Source: Desulfurococcales archaeon (GTDB taxonomy: Archaea; Thermoproteota; Thermoprotei_A; Sulfolobales; Acidilobaceae). Taken from it: 64,000 nt of DNA. The stretch lies in assembly GCA_015521705.1 (NCBI GenBank), contig WANR01000040.1:17486-81485 (forward strand), in the 5' to 3' direction. Both the position numbers and the translations under genes were made by a program. Numbering within the stretch: the first letter of the stretch is position 1; each line of letters opens with the position of its first letter. Below are positions 61,515 through 64,000 of the stretch, one piece after another. Below the pieces are notes generated by a model. That model was not told where the DNA came from. It searched no databases and saw only the letters and a list, made by a program, of their open reading frames with translations.

Positions 61515-64000
61515 GTGGCAGGGGTGCTTGCCAGGGCGTGGCTCGCGGCGCTGGTCATAGCCCTCATCCTCCTCCCCATCGCTCCACACGCTGTCCTACA
61601 GGACTGGGTGACCCCCAGCCTTGTGCTCGATAGTAGCCCGCACATGTGGGAGAGGATGGCCTATGTCCTCCTTGACAGGCTCTACGACCCCTCGCTTAGG
61701 CTCTTCAAAGAGACCTGGGGCACCCCTGAGGGGAGGTGCTGGTACTGGAACACAGAACAGGGTGAGGCGGCCCAGATACTGGTCTACCTTAACAACGAGA
61801 CAGTCCTGGCGGATGTGCTTAACAGCTACAAGGCGTACCTGACCTATGACAATGGAACTCACGTCTACCTCTTCTCCCGGTACACTCCGTGTAGCAAGAT
61901 AAGGGTCCTATCAACGGACCCCAGGGACTTCAGCCTAGGCAACCTGATAGTCAACATAGGCGGGGACCTGGCTGGTAACAGGACTGATAACGGGAACTAT
62001 ACCCGTGTCATTGCGATAAGCCTCGACATATACAAGGACCCCAACAACGTATACGAGCAGGACAAGGCGTGGCCCAACCTATGGTACACGGCCAACCTCA
62101 AGGCCCCCGAGGTCTGGTACCTCCTGCCCAACCAGTCCTCGGACTATAAGGGGATATGGGACACCAGCGACGGTAGCCTGGGTACTGGGAGGATCATAGC
62201 GTACAGCATAGCCTACAACTCGACCCACGCCAACGCTACCCGGGTCATGAGCGACGGCAACCTTACATTCGTGCAGGAGTTCATACTAGAGCCCAGGGCC
62301 CCGTGGGTCACTGTTAGGCTTAAGGTGGTTAATAACAGCACGGAGAACATGACCAACGTGAGGGTCACCCTGGCCTTCGACAACCTGGACTGGTGGCTCT
62401 ACCAGGTAGTCTACATCCCCGGCGTCGGATACATCAACGCCTCGACCAGTGGGGCCCAGATCAGCTCGAGCGAGAAGGAGTACCACCTAGCCAGGACCTG
62501 GGAGGGGCTCTGGCGGCCCGTAACCGATAGCTCTGGGAGGAGCTGGTGGCCCAGCATCATATACGCTAACAGGCCCCTAGGCATGAACCGTGCATTACTG
62601 GTCCTGGTGAACGCCAGCTACGGGGTGAACTTCTGGGGCTACGGGAACCTCCAGGCCCCCCAGAGGGACCTATACGGGGTCCCGGCCTACACGGACTGGT
62701 ACTACAGGTGGCTCAAGTACGAGGTGGTCATCGGGGACCTGGCCCCCAACGAGACCCGCGTGGTCGAGGCCAGGATTATCCCGATGGCGAGCTACGCCCC
62801 GGGCATGGAGGGCCTCTACATTGAGATGGCGTCAAAGCTGGGCCAGCTCATGGGCCGGGACTGGAGCTACGCGGTCAACACGGGAACGGGCGCGTTCAAG
62901 GGTATGGCTATGGCCAAGATCCTCCTGGGCTACCTGAGGAAGGGTGACTACCAGTTCGCGCAGAGAGTCATAGACACGGTGGGTAGTGTGATGGAGGGGT
63001 GGGGCTGGAAGGTGGCTACGAGAGCGCTGAGCAACTACATCCTGGGCCTCGTATTCGTGTACGACTACACGCGGGACCAGTCCTACCTCTCCAAGGCTGC
63101 GAGCGCGGCCCAGATACTCCTAGGCAACCAGGTGAGGGACCCGGGCGATCCCCGTAACGGGGGCTTCCTCGACATAGTCTACCCGTTCGGCGTGGCCACC
63201 TACCTGGACGTTAACGCTGAGGCCGCTCACGCCCTCCTAGCACTCTACGAGAGGACCCGGGACCAGGGCTATAAGGAGCCGGTGGACTACATGCTGCAGT
63301 ACTGGTTCCGCAAGGAGCAGGGGACGGGGAGGTGGTACTACTACAGGTACAGGAGCCTCCAGGGCTCGCCGGGCGAGTACTGGTATAAGGGCTACCTGGA
63401 CGAGAAGCAGCCCTACGCCCAGGGCTACTTCCTCCAGGCCCTGGTCAGGCACTACTGGGGCGACGAGAGGCTCCTGGTCTCGGCCAACAAGATATGGGGC
63501 TTCCTATCCGACGAGTACTGGGTGCTGACCTGGGAGGGGGCCGACGAGACTAACGTTGAGACTCAGAGCAGTACTGCGGCCGGCCTAAGGGACTACCTGT
63601 GGGTCCTCGTGATGCACATGGGGGCCGGCGTGGAGTATGTCAGGGGCGCCACGGTTAGGGGCATATCTTACGAGAAGCAGGGGTCCCTGGTAGAGGAGTC
63701 CACGGGGATAGTGTGGACCCAGGCTAAGCTGCAGGTCGACCTGGATAAGCCCTTCTTCGCCCTAGCAACCCTAGCCCTATACTTCCCCTCCGGCGTGGTC
63801 GACAGGGTCCTGGTGGGAGGGTTCCCCGCGGCGCCCGTCTCGAGCCTCCAAGAGCTCTACCTTACCCCCGAGTCCTACTACTGGGACAACCAGTCCAAGA
63901 TCCTCTACGTTAGGCTCCAGTCCGAGTCCACGGTCACTGTCTTCTACAAGTGGAGCGAGGCGATAGTGAGCAACATATTCGAGCCCATACCCCCCACATA
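61515..64000 (+). CDS. Large secreted alpha-helical protein, probably alpha/alpha-toroid type (partial)
   Basis: The frame is open from GTG 61515 to the window end, at least 828 codons. An N-terminal signal or anchor (RAWLAALVIALILLPIAPHAV) is followed by an extracellular protein rich in Tyr, Trp, Gly and N-x-S/T sites. From about residue 420 on there are helical repeats such as YAVNTGTGAFKGMAMAKILLGYLRKGDYQFAQRVIDTVG, LSNYILGLVFVYDYTRDQSYLSKAASAAQILLG and YLDVNAEAAHALLALYERT, the look of six-hairpin glycosidase or cyclase toroids. I cannot name the family or show catalytic residues. GTG 61524 is an alternative start. It belongs either to the integrated element or to the chromosome beside it. 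Confidence 0.75.
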   Translation, partial: MAGVLARAWLAALVIALILLPIAPHAVLQDWVTPSLVLDSSPHMWERMAYVLLDRLYDPSLRLFKETWGTPEGRCWYWNTEQGEAAQILVYLNNETVLADVLNSYKAYLTYDNGTHVYLFSRYTPCSKIRVLSTDPRDFSLGNLIVNIGGDLAGNRTDNGNYTRVIAISLDIYKDPNNVYEQDKAWPNLWYTANLKAPEVWYLLPNQSSDYKGIWDTSDGSLGTGRIIAYSIAYNSTHANATRVMSDGNLTFVQEFILEPRAPWVTVRLKVVNNSTENMTNVRVTLAFDNLDWWLYQVVYIPGVGYINASTSGAQISSSEKEYHLARTWEGLWRPVTDSSGRSWWPSIIYANRPLGMNRALLVLVNASYGVNFWGYGNLQAPQRDLYGVPAYTDWYYRWLKYEVVIGDLAPNETRVVEARIIPMASYAPGMEGLYIEMASKLGQLMGRDWSYAVNTGTGAFKGMAMAKILLGYLRKGDYQFAQRVIDTVGSVMEGWGWKVATRALSNYILGLVFVYDYTRDQSYLSKAASAAQILLGNQVRDPGDPRNGGFLDIVYPFGVATYLDVNAEAAHALLALYERTRDQGYKEPVDYMLQYWFRKEQGTGRWYYYRYRSLQGSPGEYWYKGYLDEKQPYAQGYFLQALVRHYWGDERLLVSANKIWGFLSDEYWVLTWEGADETNVETQSSTAAGLRDYLWVLVMHMGAGVEYVRGATVRGISYEKQGSLVEESTGIVWTQAKLQVDLDKPFFALATLALYFPSGVVDRVLVGGFPAAPVSSLQELYLTPESYYWDNQSKILYVRLQSESTVTVFYKWSEAIVSNIFEPIPPT

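Overview
The window looks like the chromosome of an aerobic or microaerobic hyperthermophilic crenarchaeon, most likely a relative of the Desulfurococcales such as Aeropyrum. This placement is an inference. It rests on TATA-box promoters close to apparently leaderless starts, frequent GTG and TTG starts, heavy use of AGG and ATA codons, tRNA genes that encode CCA and one that carries an anticodon-loop intron, a GHMP-type archaeal shikimate kinase, a PaREP1-family protein, and an A1-type haem-copper oxidase with blue-copper partners. No rRNA or other marker gene is present to prove it.

Layout: 1-4688 is a tightly packed minus-strand histidine operon (hisG-A-B-F-D-E-H, hisH cut by the window edge) with hisC divergent at 5016-6008. 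Positions 6205-8602 hold a P-loop kinase, tRNA-Thr(GGT), a PaREP1 protein and a broken queC. Positions 8663-11542 carry a CopB-type metal ATPase and a sugar nucleotidyltransferase. Positions 11846-17405 are a terminal-oxidase operon (cupredoxin, subunit II, fused subunits I+III, small membrane subunit, second cupredoxin) followed by haem O synthase. An intron-containing tRNA-Arg(CCT) follows. Positions 17617-27278 hold mostly minus-strand envelope and redox genes: a HAD phosphatase, a coiled-coil ABC binding protein, a DsbA-like thioredoxin, an amidohydrolase, a flippase, a molybdopterin enzyme and VKOR. After leucyl aminopeptidase (27488-29008) comes a six-gene operon (29074-35877): APC permease, metallophosphoesterase, glutamine-synthetase-like ligase, FluG-like amidohydrolase, class II amidotransferase and nucleotidyltransferase. 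PLP synthase (pdxST) and a GABA-type aminotransferase lie just upstream of it.

Positions 39414-49387 hold an S9 peptidase, tyrA, and a shikimate operon (two-part transketolase, DAHP synthase, aroB-D-E-K-A) in which every gene overlaps the next. Positions 49462-57146 hold an NTF2-like protein, a winged-helix regulator with a membrane partner, a DUF1028 protein and a five-gene peptide-type ABC transporter.

From tRNA-Asn(GTT) at 57893 onward the sequence looks like an integrated virus or plasmid. An integrase remnant begins inside the 3' half of the tRNA. It is followed by a frameshifted P-loop ATPase, small proteins I do not recognise, a GC-rich multi-hairpin block, two copies of a 43-bp inverted repeat around iteron-like repeats, an HTH protein, a one-pass membrane protein, and a very large secreted alpha-helical protein that runs off the window. 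The far attachment site is not visible.

The metabolism fits together as follows. Transketolase supplies erythrose-4-phosphate to the aro operon, which leads to tyrA. The ligase, hydrolase, amidotransferase and aminotransferase genes could form a gamma-glutamyl amine pathway fed by the permease and by locally made PLP. VKOR and the DsbA-like protein form a disulfide-generating pair. The oxidase is probably fed by blue copper proteins rather than cytochrome c.
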